A stretch of DNA of 64,000 nucleotides from Loripinus fragilis (lineage: Eukaryota; Mollusca; Bivalvia; Lucinida; Lucinidae). The position numbers and the translations under genes are program-made. Positions 13,601 through 28,600 of this stretch are shown here, one piece after another. Under the pieces are notes generated by a model, which worked only from the letters and a program-made list of their open reading frames with translations, was not told the origin of the DNA and did no database searches. Every line of letters begins with the position of its first letter. Positions within the stretch are counted from its first letter, which is position 1. Location: positions 26,548,108 to 26,612,107 of the forward strand of contig OZ026530.1 in NCBI GenBank assembly GCA_964019695.1. The letters run 5' to 3'.

Positions 13601-16600
13601 AAATGTCAATAAGTAAATTTTCATAGAGAATGTTTGATTCCAGCATTATCATCCAAAAATGTGGGCCCTGAAAAGATGGTGCGTAACTTAAGTGGCTCAC
13701 TGTATGAGCCGCTGTCTGTGAAAACCTGCCTTAATGGCATTAAGGACTCTTTTGAAAAACACCAAAAATTAAGAAATTTGACATGTTTCTATATTGCCTT
13801 AAAATCTATTCAGGTGGATAGTAGAATAAAACTGGCAATTACATCTGATTCAAATTATTTGTTATCATGCCATATGTTTCCATGGCAACAACTTTACCTT
13901 AGCAACTGTCAGAACTTTTGAAGTATTGGTCAGTCGCTTTCAGATTATGCAAACTATAGGCAAAAATCAGTGTCAACTTTTCTGTGAATTCAATTGCACA
14001 CATGCTAAGGATATTAAAAAATTATGTTAGCACGAAATAGCATGTATTTCATGCACCTGACGAACCCACAAATCAGGAATTAACTTTGACGTCATTTCTA
14101 ACAGCTTGATGTTTCTGACATTGCGTGTTAAAGTTTAGACAGTGTACAATTTCAAAATACCATATTTCCATGAATAATTGAGATAACATCATAAAACTTG
14201 CAAACTTCTTAACATTTCGTAGATTAAGTGTGTGTAATTAACTAAATTTTGACGACTCTGTCATTAAGGCTGGTTTTCACAGATTGTGGCTCATATATAT
14301 GTATAGAAAAGTCATAAAATATTATTATTTGACTAAGCCTTCAATTGCTTAGGAAATGGCCATAAAAGTGTACATTCAGAGATGAATTCTTGTATCATTT
14401 AACATTATCACTGGAGAAGCTGTACTGATTCATTTGACTTGTTGCAACTTATAACTTGCTGCAGTTTGGCTTTCCCAATTAACAATGTCTGATTCTAATC
14501 TGATTCAAAGAGACTAGTATAGTTTATATTGCACCAGTGTGTATCTGCACCATTTTAAGATCACTGCTTGCCTGAAATTGTAATGCAGAAATCAGTCTTA
14601 AAAATCTATATGATTCCACAAAAAGAACAGAATAATGACCAAACTATTTCCTGTCTCTAACATGAGCCATGTCATGAGAAAGACTGTTTATTACCATAAA
14701 AGCTTATACATAATAAATTATAGCTCTAAGGTAACACTCAGATCAGCATGGACATCCACACATCCTTGTAAGTCTTTTCTGTACACATAATGAGAAGGGA
14801 ATGTACATATAGGCAAGCACATGAGATTTTGGTCACTATTGTATATGCACAAAGGCTTCCTTTAAACGTCAATGTTGACATTTTCAGCTGGGTTATGTCT
14901 AAGTTTTGGTCTGAGTCGTCAATTAATATTATAATTTCTGTATGCAAGCAACAAAGTATCTAGCGAGTCTGCACTTTTGCACAAGCTTGTCTGAGCCTTC
15001 TTGCTCAAAAATGCAATATGTAACAAAATCTCATGTGATGGACAAGAAAGATGATAAAATTGAGTGAATTCCCTGCCTGTGACTATCTGTGAGTAATAAG
15101 CCCTTTTGTCTGATTTGATTCTTTACGTCCCATCAACAATCTTTCAGTTAAACAGGGACGGGTCTTCCTGGGTTGAACCAGTACTAAGCTAGGATAAATG
15201 TGTCTTGCTCAAGGACTACAATGCAGTGATGCCGGTGAGGCTCGAACCCGCGGCCCCTCCGTCTCGAGTCAAGCACTCTACCACTGAGCCACTACGCTCC
15301 CTAAATAATAAACCCTTCTCTTTGTTTCATCACAGTGTCTTAATTTGATAAGATTGTTTCTCTGTGATTATTAGGCGCGTTGCTGAAATTCAAATTTTCG
15401 AAAAAACTTACCTCATCGTCATAAAGGATGAAACAGGTCTTAAATTCAAGATGAATGACTCTACTTTATTTCTGATTGGGTCGTACGCTCAAAAATTGGT
15501 AGCATCATATTAAAAAATGGGGAGATAACTCAATGTTTGCAAAAAACGGAAACGTAAAGTACGGTTTTTAAACTGATTTTGTATTGACAAAAAGACGTTC
15601 TTTTTCGCAAATTATTTTATTTTCTAAAAGTAAGTTTACTGTCATTTATATTTGTATGAGTTTTATTGATTTTTATAAATTTAAACATAGATTTTTGGGG
15701 GGATAACTCTTACTACCCTATAAAATTTAATATTTTCCTCTCTATTATTCCTTGTAATACCGTTATATTTAATCAGAACCCGCAAAACTTCATAATTTCT
15801 AAAACAATTGTCTTTTCGCTTTTCAAAAACATGATTTGCCGCATCTTGATATGCCTGACGGCTCAGAAATTTGCTTCTTAAGTTGCCACCCCTATGTGGA
15901 AAAACAGCGTTTTAGTGCATTTTTCCAATAAACTTGATACGAGCATAAGAGATTCGCTGATTTACTTTTGGAGAAAACTTACATTAGCGTCCTAAATGAT
16001 GATACATGGCTCAATTAAAGATAAATATATCTGTACTATCAATTTGTGAGGATTTTACGTTAAAATTGAGTATCGTCATTCATAAAATGGGGAAGTAACT
16101 CTGGTACTAGAAATAATGTAAAACCAGCATAGATGAGCGTCGTTAAGTACCTCCTTGAAATATTGCTTCTCTGCTTTTTTTTTACTTTTACTCACACAAA
16201 AGTATATCTGTTTGAAATGTCTAGTCTTTCTTTCTTAGATAAAATAGAATTTCAGAAACAGCAATATGACGCTCTTATTAGATATTAATATTATCTAATT
16301 TGCATATTCAAGAATATTAATGAAAACGTAAGTAATGAGAAAAATTGTAGAATAAGCTAAGGGATGTCACCTACAAAATTACCTATATGTCGCTGTTTAT
16401 CATTCCAGACTAAGAATCATGGTACCAAATTAAAGTTGAGACATTAGCAAAATGACCAACTGAATAGATATACGAATTATCTAATTTGCATACTCATGAA
16501 TATTAATGAAAACATACGAAATGAGAGAAAATTGGCCGAAAAATTAAGGGGTATATCTACAAAATTACCACTACACCAGCTGCTAAATATCTTATCCTAC

Positions 16601-19600
16601 AAGATTTGGTACCCATAAAAGTTGAGACAAAGCCATTTGACTAAAATGATTAAATATACGAATTATCTCATTTAAATATTCATGAATATTACTTTAAACG
16701 TAAGAAATAAGAAAAAAATTTGTAGAAAAATTAAGGGGGTATACCAACAAAATGTCCTATATGTCTGCTGCATACTAGCCTAGACTACAAAACTTGGTAT
16801 CAAATAAAAGATGAGACATAGCCATTTGATCAAAATGATGAAATATACGAATTATCTAATTTAAATATTCATGAATATTAATGAAAGCATAAGAGACAAT
16901 AGAAAATTGGTAGAAAAATTAAGGTGGTATACTTTCAAAATTACCTATATAGCTACTGCTAACTATCGTAGACTACAAAACTTGGCACCAAATTAAAGCT
17001 GAGGCATTGTATTTTGACCAAAATGATTAAAATATACGAAGAATCTAATATGAATATTCATGAATATTATTGTAAAAAGTATAAACAAGGGAAAATTGGT
17101 AGAAAAATGCAGGTGGTATACCTACAAAATGTCCTATATGTCTGCTGTTTATAAGACTAGACTATAACATTTGGTACCAAATAAAAGTTGAGACTTTGCC
17201 ATTTAACCAAAATTATTAAATATGCGAATTATCTAATTTAGATATTCATGAATATTAATGTAAACATAAGAAATAAGACTAAATTGGTAAGAATATTAAG
17301 GGGGTATATACCTACAAAATTACATGTACTCCAGCTGAAAACTATCCTAGACTATAAAAATTGGTACCAAATAACAGTTGAGACATAATCATTTCACTAA
17401 AATTATTAAATATACGAATTATTTAATTTAAATATTCATGAATATTAATGTAAACATAAGAAACAAGACAAAATTGGTAAAAAAATTAAGGTGGTATACC
17501 TACAAAATTAACATGACGCTAGCTGATAATTATCCTATCTTACAAAACTTGCTATCAAATAAAAGTTGAGACATAGCCATTTGGTTAAAATGATAAAATA
17601 TACGAATTTTATGATTTAAATATTCATGAATATGAATGAAAGCATAAGAAATAAGATAAAATAGATAGAAAAAATAAGGGGGTATAGCTACAAAATTACC
17701 TATATTTCTACTGCCAACTATCGTAGACTGCAAAACTTAGTACCAAATTCAAGTTGAGACATTGCATTTTGACCAAAATGATTAAATTTACAAATTATCT
17801 AACTTGAATATATTCATGAAAATTAATGAATACTTAAGAAATAAGAGGAAATTTGTAGAAAAATTAGGTGATTTACGTTCAAAATAACCACTAAGTCAGC
17901 CGCTAACTTTGATTAACTTCAAAACTAGGTACTAAATAAAAGTTGAGACATTTTCATTTGATGAAAATGATTAAATATACAAATGATCTCATTCGAATAC
18001 CCATAAATATTAATTTAAACATAAGAAATAAGACAAAATTGGTAGATTAATTAAGGTGGTATCTCTTCCAAATTACCTCTACACCAGCTGCTTACTATCC
18101 TAGACTACAAAACTTAGTACCAAATAATAGTTGAGATACAGGTATGTGACCCTATGACTATATGTATTCGAAATATCTAATTTTTATATTCACGATTATT
18201 AATGAACACATAAAAAGAATAAGTCAAAAATAGCAGAAAACTCTAAAGTGGTTTGATCTAAAAAAATAACCTATATTTCAGCTGCCATATATCCTGGACT
18301 ACCAACCATGGTACCAAATAAAAGTTGAGACCTATGATGAATATACAAATGATCTCATTTGCTTGTCTCATGAATGTATAAGAAAACATTAAAAAGAAAG
18401 AAGAACACAGAATGATAAAATTTAGTTCTAGGCTTTAATGAGAATAGGATAACTAGCAACTGACATATGCGTAATTTTGTAAGTACACCCCTTTATTTTT
18501 CCAAATTTTTCTCTTATTTCTTATATTTTGATTAATATTTATGAGTGATAATGTCAGAAAATTTGTTAAATGGACAATTTGGTAAAAGTGCAGTGATTTG
18601 GCATTATTTGGTACCAAGAGTGGTTGCCTAAAATAATTCGCAGCTGAGTTGTAAGTATCTTTGTGGGTACACCTTTTTATTTTTTATGATTTCCAAATGT
18701 ATTTATTAATTTTCATGAATATGCAAATTTGTTCACTATCATACTTTACCGCTGAATGAAGCTGCTATGTCTTACTTATGTTTTTTTATCGAGTTAGTAC
18801 TTTAGGAGGAGTTTTTGCTGAGATATAACTAATTTGTAGGGACATACCCAACTGTTTTGAAGCGCATTGTTTGTTGCCATGGAAACCACACAATTTCACA
18901 TAGCTCAAATGGGATTATTTTGAGGGCAATACTTTTACCTATTGTAGGCGGTCCCACAAAACAATTTGACGCCCATGAGAAGTTGTCCTGAGGACGCAAG
19001 GCTGGTCTAATTCGACCATTGGGTACTAAGGAATTTAAATGCTTTTACTTTTGATATATAGATAGTGTAACACATTTTGTGGGTATTGCTAGGAAGAATG
19101 GACATTATGACGACAGTTAAATCAAAGCTACTTGTTGATTCTCAAAACTCATTTCTCGTTTATCACTTTAAAAGCTTGAACCTAGTCTAAAATAGTTCTA
19201 TGAATGAAACATTCATTACAATAGCTGGACACTAGACACGCAAAAAATAAGTGAGTATAAACAGGAAAAAACACAATCAATAATGCAGATCAACCCACGG
19301 CATCGTGAGGAAGAGAAACAGAACACTTACAGTCACAAGACACCAGGAAGACAATTAAAGCAAACCAACTATCATTCTCTTCCTCGTCAAGGTGTTAACA
19401 AAAATAGAAAGAACACAAATAGATGCATAATAAAACAAATACCAGCACAGAACCCCCACAAATATTCCGAGGTACATTAAACAAATAATCAACAACAATG
19501 TAAGATTCTGTATGATTTTGGCGGCTATCTTGAAAACATGCAAATAAGCTCAATAAGACGCCATTTCTCAGCTTGCAAACATTGGTTTTCGGATTTAGCA

Positions 19601-22600
19601 TACCAAATTACCTTGGGGAAATGTGTCAGACCCTTTGTCTTCAAAAATAAGTCCATACTTGATACTTTTAAAATTCGTATTTCGTGATTCTGTTTTCTGC
19701 GAGTATAAAGTTATCTCCCCTTTTTTCAATATGGCGCTACCAATTTCTGAGTGTGCGACCCAAAAAATAAAGTGTAGACATTTATCTTCAATTGAAGACT
19801 AGTTTCATCCTTTAGGACGATGAGGTAAATTCTCTCAAAAGCATTCAGAGACTGCGCCTAATAGTATATCAAGTGTATTGGTGAAATGCACGAAAACATA
19901 GTATTTTTCACACGGGGGTAGCAACTTTGCAAGCGATTTTCCGAGCCGTCAAGCATGTCAGAATGCTGTTAATCATGTTTTTGAATAGCAAATATATATG
20001 TTTCATCGAATTGATCAAGTTTTACGCATTTTTACCAAAAATAACGGTATTATCGGAAACGATATCGAGGGAAATGTTCTATTTTATAGGGTAGTAAGAG
20101 TTATCCCTCATTAGCTATATCTGCAAATGAAGAAAATGAGCCAAATTTGATTTAAAAATAAATAAAAGTTAAAATGATTTTAGAAAATAAAATAATTTAC
20201 GAAAAAATAATGTTTTAACACTGCAAAAAATCGATTCGAAATTCGTACTTCACAATTCCCTTTTTTGCAAGGATAGAGTTATCTCCCCCTTTTTAGATAT
20301 GACGCTACCAATTTTCGAACGTACGACCCAATCAAAATTAAAGTAGAGGCATTTATTTTTTATTTGAGATCGGTTTCGTCCTTTATGACGATGAGGTAAG
20401 TTTTCTCAAAAAGTAAGCCTTATATGAAATTCAGCAACGCGCCTATATGCATTGCATTAGTTAGGAAGCCTCCATGCTAAACAATTTTTGTGTTTTAACA
20501 ACAACAGAATCTAGGAAAATTTGGCACCAGTATTATGCATTTAGGTCCCCAGTAGCTTAGGCTGCTGTCCGTTCTAAGGTTGTGGTTCTGTTATTGTTGA
20601 TTTATTGTTTTATGTACCCCCATTGTTTGTGGGAGTTCTGTGTTGTTCTTTGGTTTGGTATGCATTACTTTATGCCCTTTCTAGTTTTGCAATCACCCTG
20701 ATGAGGAAGAGACAGCTGGTTGCTTTGCTTTTATTGTCCTTCGGATGTCTTGTTACTGTAAATGTCCTGTGGCTCTTCCTCGCGGTGCCATGGGTTGGTC
20801 TGCAGTTTGTGATTGTGGTATTACCTGATCATACTCACTAACTTTTTGACTGATATATGAACAACAAAATTACAGAGCAACCAGTCAGATCAAATGTATA
20901 AACTATAATACTATATGTATAATGAATGAATCCAACAAGACTGGATTCTAGCTAGTCTCTGTAGCTAAGGCGACTGGCTTGAAGTGGCTTCAGCCTAACA
21001 TGGACAAAAACACAGAAATATAAAAGTGAGACAGGTTCTCATGAAATGACATTAGTCTACATTAATTTAACTGGACATGATTCTAGCTAGTCTCTGTAGC
21101 TAAGGTGACTGACTCCAGCCAAACATGGACAAAAACACAGAAAAATAAAAGTGAGACAGGTTTCTCATGACATTAGTCTACATTAATTTAACTGGCTGTT
21201 CTTATTATATAAAAACTGATCTATTTCAGATCATCAATCTTAACTTCTTTGTTAGATCACCCTGTGACCATTTCTGATACTAAACAAGTCATTAACCCTT
21301 TGTATACTGGACACCCCTAAATGGGTACTTTGACAAACAGTGAAGACCCAGATGAAATGCAGCATAATGCTGCATTTCATCAGGGTCTGCACTGTTTGCT
21401 CAGATAATAAAAACAACCTTCAGGAACAGAAATACATCATAATTCAGCAACTTCTACGTGTGACCCCTTTAAATACAAAATGGACAACCCCATACTTATT
21501 GTATCAATATGTATGGGAAAATCAATCAGAATACAAAGGGTTAACCAATGTGGAGACTACAAGTTCAAAGAAAACACAAGAAATAATAGTCAATCTTTCA
21601 GATCAGAGTGACAGTTAAGTATGGGTGGAAAACCTACTACGTAAACTTAATACACTTACTAACAAATGAGCAAATCATCATAGCAGCTTTGAACTGATCT
21701 AAAATTTGTTAACCCTTAAAGCGCCAAGAAAAAAATGCATCTGAAAATGTCGTCTGCTGAAGTCGTCTGCTGAAGTCGTCTGCTTCATATAATTGCCTAA
21801 CATTACTGACGAATCAAGTATAGAAGCAAACAGCGTTGACCCAGAACAGACTGCTCCTATAGGAGCAGTCTGGTCTGGGTCCACACTTTCTGCCATAGAT
21901 GCTTCTTAAACATTTCGGCAGACGAGTTAAGCAGACGACTTTTGTTGCGATTGGCGCTTTAAGGGTTAAACATCAACAAAAGATAACATAAAAGATAATT
22001 GCAGCACATTGACAGCAGAATAGTCCCACACAATACTGTCCTTGTTATTTAACATAAGTAAAACATGGACAACAGTTAAATACTGTCTAAGACACAGCTT
22101 TACTGAGTCAACAGCTATGGTCATGTGGAGACAGTTTACAGAGTCAAACCTTATAGAAGAAGAGAGGAACAGTACATATCATAAGACTGTGAGCATTTAA
22201 CACGAAAACTAGAATAGGTTATCTTTAAAATGGTTAAACTGGCTTATATAAATTACTAAAAATCGTGTTTATAAACATGGTACCCCTGATCATATATGCC
22301 ATAATTCTAAAAAAATTTTTTTATTTCATTGATAGATAATCACTCACTATTCTCTATAAGCAGATAAAAGAAATATCTTGCTGACATGGTAAATCATGAA
22401 CAGACTAACACACTGACAAGCTAAGAGCAATGTGCCCAAGCATCTTTAAACAAAATAAGCCTTGTGTTTTTTTAGCTGCATAGGCAAACAGCTCATACCC
22501 AGACCAGACACCGCAGAATGCAGCTTCTGACCAGGGTCTCCACTGCTTGCTTACAGAATGTACTTTTAACAAAATTGAAACTTACTATCAAACAACCCTT

Positions 22601-25600
22601 GAATTTGAAATAGATTTGTCCAATAGACTCTTTTCACATTGTTAGTGCGCATGCGCCAAACAGTCTCGTTCCGCGTTATCTCCGTGAGATTACACTCGAA
22701 GGGGCAACCTTTATACAGCTGCCTATGCATTACACAATAGAATATGAGAAACGGTGAAACGAAAAATAAATTTGCAAATAAATATTAGACTTATAGTAAA
22801 AATAAATGATAAATATAACAAACAAGTGAATAATTCCAATATTCTGAATATTTGAGATCAGAATAGTTGATTTCTAAGCATCCAAGATTGACTTTTTTCC
22901 GAATAAGGCCAATGAGCGGGTGCATTATGTACAGTGTTGGTCATACGTTATATCATATCAATAATTTCCTTCAATACTATGCGTATGCAAGCAGTGAAGA
23001 GTCTGGTAAGCTTTGTGCTTAATCAAGGTCTCTGAGTAAAAAATTTCATTCCATACAAATGACGTCTTAACAGGGTCTTTCTGGTTTAAATAAGTGATAG
23101 GATGCGGGTTTCTGACTGAGTAAGACTCAAACCAGTCTGTTCAGCTACAGAGACCACGGGTAAAATTGAATTTTGCATGAAGCAAGTTTAGATATTATAC
23201 TTTCCATAAGTGAAAAGTAAAGGCGCTGATCAGACTGCGTGGCCGGATACGAAGACGGGCCTGCTCCTTTGTTGTTCACATGCACCAAAGTCAGGTTTTC
23301 TCGTGTCGATGCCCTTTCCAATATGTACTAATATGCATCCGGTCCTTTAATACTACGCCCGGGGCCCTTTAAAAGCAATAAAACCTAGCACACGTCGGCA
23401 CACATTTGTAATTCCACGGTATGCTTAATTCATGACGTGATATGTCGCTTTCTTTAATTCGTACTTATAGACGCCAATAGATACATGTATCCATGCGGGG
23501 CTGGTGTTTTAGAAAAATAGATCTGAGCTCATCTACATCCATTATTTGTGTGTGCGAGCAGCGATGATTCTCGGGAGCCTGCGCACAAATGGACGTTGTG
23601 TAGAAATGATGGAATGGGTCTATAAATGGAGGTATTTATTTCAATAGTTATGTTTTTGAGATTTCGACATTTATCACATATGCTTAGTCATTATTTGCAA
23701 CTATCTAGCAGCATGCACGCACGTCTATTGGTAGCATGCAGTAGCATGCATGCTTTTCTGGTGGGGCTGGATTTCTGTCTGAGCCTCCCTGTCTACATGC
23801 TTCCCCTTTCTAGTTTGTGTGCGCACAGACACAACAATGGATCCGAGGTGTGTGTGAACAGCAATGTCCTGGTGAGACTGCCCAGACTCATCTGAGTTGT
23901 CGATGTTCTTATAACAGACTAATTTGTTTTATTAGTGCATGTATTTCAAATAGATTTGGCGATTTCGTGCCTGAAGAAGACGCCAATTTTAGCTCGATAT
24001 CAAAGTATATTTTACACTAATTAAAGTGAAAAAAATACGGAAGACTTATAAAATGTATATGAAAACATTAATTTATATTATTTTTAGAATAAGAAATCTC
24101 ATTCTAGCGTTTAAAGGCCAAATAATCGACTTATTAAGCTTCATTATGTGTTTTGACAATGTAACTAATAACCAATCTGCCCCTTCATTTTCAAAAACGA
24201 CTTTATCGATTTTTCAATTGAAGAGCGATTGCTAAGGGAGATAACAATGTGAAAGGGGTCTAATGATAGGGGTAGGAAATTCCATTAGGCATAAATGTGT
24301 TGAGAATCTGAGGGCAGAATGACGGAGCAGAAGTGTCAATAAACATGCCAGATCAAAAGCATTGAAAATAGTTCAATTGTTAACTTTGAAACATCTCATC
24401 AACAATTTTCCTTCGAAACATTTCTGAAATGCATGCTTTTGAGGTTGGTGTGTGCAATGTAAGGTTGTTTGGAAACCTAGGGGAGGAGACTGGCGCTGGA
24501 GTGGAAAATCCAAATCTAATAATTGATCAATTTTCAATAATCTGATGATAGATACTAGTTCTTATAGTACCAAACTATAAACTCAAGAGTATTGCAATGT
24601 ACTTCTGCATATGATATATATGTAAATCTGGCATTCTGATTGGGATTAGTAGCAATTTTTATCAAAATTATTTTTTAGATTTTAACTCATGCTTGAATGA
24701 AACAAACTTAAAAGGGATGGCGTGAAGCACATGCAAAATCTATGAAAGGCAGGCTCCACCAAATGAAGAAGCAGGGATGAAAAATAAACCCTCTAATAGG
24801 TCTGTAGAGTCCTGTAATAAGGTCAGACGTTGAAATTTGTACTAGAGATGTCACAGAGACTCTGTTCTGACATACATTAGACCATACAGACCAATCAGAG
24901 GTTTAGACACAATCTGCGGGTGGTGTTGCTGTAGTTTAGCTCGCAAACCAAGCAAAGGATCCAGGTTCTGTTTTGCTTAAGTGTGTTCCAACATGGCATC
25001 ACTGTGCTGTTCATGTTAACAATGGGTAAAGTATTTGTGCTGTGAGGCATATGCTTTAAGCAGGGTTTTGAACAATGGCTGTGCAAAAATCAACATCAAA
25101 CTCAATGAGTCAGTTAACTCTATGCCTACTGAGTAATTTTGCATGGTTTTTGTCGTCTGTCGATTTTTTTCAAAATAAACTTTTTTGAAAAATTCTTTCA
25201 GGAATACCCTCAGAGTGACAAACAGTTTGGATCCAGATCAGGCCCAACAAAATGATCTGGGTTCAAACTGTTTGCAAAGGTTATCAGCAGACACCACTAG
25301 TAGGCAAAGAGTTAATACAATGTCACAGATAGATATGATCTCTGTATGACCCTGCAAATGGTAGAGTTTTAGCTTGAACATTTATATATGCGAAAGGAGG
25401 GGAGTTAATTGTGCTGTCAATTATTTACAATAACTAAATACCTTTTCATAATAGTCCTGAAAAGTCAATAAAAATGCAATCAAAACGAGTAATTCAATAG
25501 ACAGTTTCCTTTCCTTATTTTGTAGTAATTAAGTAATACTTTTAACCCCTTCACTGCCTTACCCTGAGCAGTGCTCGTTATGAAAACCGCTTCCTATACG

Positions 25601-28600
25601 CCACTGGTACGAGCACCGCTCGGGTTAACACGTCACTGTTTATATGCGTGTTGATAGCATGATAATAGTCAAGGGACAGAACTCACTTATCCTTATCTGC
25701 TCTAGAATGAAAGAGTTAACTTTTCAAGATTTATAACATAACTCCGCGTCCGAAAGCTTACTTTTCACAGGGAAAACAGCCCTTTTGATGAAGAACTCGT
25801 TTTTTTTTTTTTTCAAAGATGGCAGCCGATTGTGGCATTAGTTTGTTGAGTTTCTTGGAAGTAGAGATTATTTTGGAAGTCTAAAATGGCTTGAATATGG
25901 ATGACAACTGATATTGATTGGAATCAGCAATGGTAAATGAGGAAATGCCTGTCATTATCACATTTTTGAACCATTGTTTTCCAACCATTCCAAAACAATG
26001 AATTGATGTTGAAAACGAAAGTAGACATTCATGTATTTTCAGCTGTTGAAAAAATATTTTTTGACATGCTATCACTAGAAAACATTATTTCAGATATTGA
26101 ACCAAATGTCTCAAAAGCAGGAAAAAAAATTGGTGTAAATCCCTACAGTGGTTATGATTTTGTATGAAATTATATGTAACACCATAATAAAATCAAAATA
26201 GCCGTATTTCCCACCCCCCGGGCATACTATATACGGCAGTGAGGGGGTTAACATGCCCAATTAATGCAATATATAGTTTCTAAGTACAACTGGTCCAAAT
26301 GATGAGGCATGAAAGACCGAGACCATAGATAGAGATAAACAAAAATTGAGCGTAAAATAAATCGTGCACAGATTATTAGCCATCAATTCTAACATTTTTT
26401 GAGGGTTCTCAAAAGAACCATTTCATTGAGATGGTTCTATTTTAGTACCCACAACATACAGGTATATTTTGAGAAGTAAGAAAAATAATTTTTAATTAAG
26501 GCCTGTTATCTTTAGGACTGGAGATCTTGGCATTTAATTGCTACTAATAGAATTAGGTCAAACAATAACCTGTATATACAGATCATATATGATTTACACT
26601 TATTCTAAAACTCAAATTGATTTAACCCTTCAAGCGCAAAGAAAAAAAAATGCATCTGAAAATGTCGTCTGCTGAAGTCATCTGCTGCAAATAATTGCTT
26701 AACATTACTGACAAATTAAGTATAGAAGCAAACAATTTAGACCCACAACAGACTGCTCCTTTAGGAGCAGTCTGATCTGGGTCCACACTGTTTGCCATAG
26801 AGGCTTCTTAAACATTTCAGCAGACGAGAAAAGCATACAACTTTTGTTGCGATTGACCCATTAAGGGTTAAAACAATGTTATTAATCTTCTTTGAATGTC
26901 TTATTTTCTATTCCAATTCCATTGCTTATTACTGAAAATGTTCTAAAATTGTGAATACTAGTTTCCACCAAAAAAAAGGCCTAGATATTCAGGGCAGACC
27001 CAGATCAGATTGGTTCTTAAGAAGCAGTCTGATCTGGGTCTTGGCTGTTTGCTAATCTGGCCAGCATTTTGTGAATTCCAGCTTTGAAAACTTGATAACC
27101 AACATTTTGTTTGAGAACAGAATGAGAAAAGTGTTCAAATTTTAGAACATTTACTGTAATAGAGCATTGGTATTAGGCTGCAGGTTCTTATATTATTTTC
27201 AGCCATTCCTATAGAAAAAATATCAAGTCCCTGAGTGTGATCCTATTGCAAAGATTATAACAATCCACCATGAGTGTCCATGTAGGATAGAGATATCTCA
27301 TCCGAGGGGTTGGAATTTTAACCAGGGAGGAGGCTTGCCGAGATTTCGCTATCCTACATGTACAGACTCATGATGGATTGTTTTTCTCCCACTTTTCCAA
27401 GGTTTTTTGTCAGAACATAAAAAGTCCAAAAAGCGTGAAAAATTGAACTTTTTACTCGTTGGATTTACATTATTTCTGAGTTCACGAGTGTTTTTATCGG
27501 GTATCTAAATGGATGTAAACATAGTTTGCACCTTGTTATAGACTGGAAAACATGATTGGAGCATTAGTTAAGTTGCGAAATGCAAAATAAAATCCTGCTT
27601 GGCTCCCTGTGCCATTAGCGTCACATTGCCATTATCGTCACGTGGTGCATGTTCGGTGACGTCATCAACGTTATATGACGTCAGTAAGTAACGCTTACCC
27701 TTGCTTTGTGCCTTTGAGTTACTTAGGCGCAATATATTTGTCCTTTGAAAATCTTTTTTTGAAAAAAAAGAATATTTTACTCTGCCCATGTAAGAAAGCA
27801 GTCACATGGTCATGTAAGATAGAAATTTCTTACATGAGCTGACAGCCTATCTTACATGGGCAAAGGTGGGAGAAATCTGAATCTTATTCACTCATGAATT
27901 TGTTTGCACTTTGGCAAACAGTGCAGACCCAGATGAAATGTCGTATTCTGTGGCATAAATACTCTTCAGAGAAAGAAATTTTATTTAGAAATTAAAACCT
28001 GCGACCCCTTGATATATACAATGGACCATCCCAAGTTTATTGTATGAAACCAGAAGGAAGAATCCATTAGTGCATAAAGGGTATTACCTGTTCATCTCTT
28101 GTCTCTAATGGCTCATCCACTGAAGTTCCATCTAACTGTGGACTTACATCTACTACAAAAAAAGGACAATACAACATTAAACTATATTAGATATAGAGAA
28201 TACTAGGTGAGTGTCTTTTGATATCAAGTTTACCAGGCAAGGCTTTGAGAACGCTTGTTGACATCGGGAGGCTTGCTGAGCAATTCAACATGCTTTCTCA
28301 AAGCTGAGCCTGGTAAACTTGATATCAAAAGAAGCGAACCTGGCTTTTTATTTATCAGTTTACCCACTGATTCACTCTTCAAACTAGCAATAATGACATA
28401 ATTTTTGATTTTGTGTTGATTCAGTGTCATTGGCGATGTCATTCAAAAAGTGCAACATCATCAAGACCTGATAAAGGCACATGCTGTGAGATAGACAGCG
28501 TTTATCAGGCAACGCGCAATATGCAGTTGATATGAGAGATAACTGGTAAATATATTTGTTATATGACTGGAGAGAATCCCGTCTCCTGATTGGCCCAATT

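Larger units (their letters stand above)
15373..20445. mobile_element. 5.1-kb foldback element with satellite payload
   Basis: The ends are TAGGCGCGTTGCTGAA and the complement of TTCAGCAACGCGCCTA. The inverted arms extend about 0.7 kb (15373-16110 against 19720-20445), including matching blocks TGATTGGGTCGTACG, GGGAGATAACTC and GATAACTCTTACTACCCTAT. Each arm holds a second, diverged copy of the end module (about 15950-16110 and 19680-19865). Flanks suggest a TAT or TA target duplication in an R1 repeat. No transposase frame is visible. Confidence 0.85.
10385..28087 (-). other. VPS13: 17.7-kb VPS13 intron, mostly mobile DNA
   Basis: This is the largest intron in the window, between the 28088-28149 and 10265-10384 exons. 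Its contents are listed separately. Stretches where I see nothing coding or repeated are about 10690-11720, 14300-15060, 18450-19220, 21970-22620 and 24265-25100. Confidence 0.75.
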
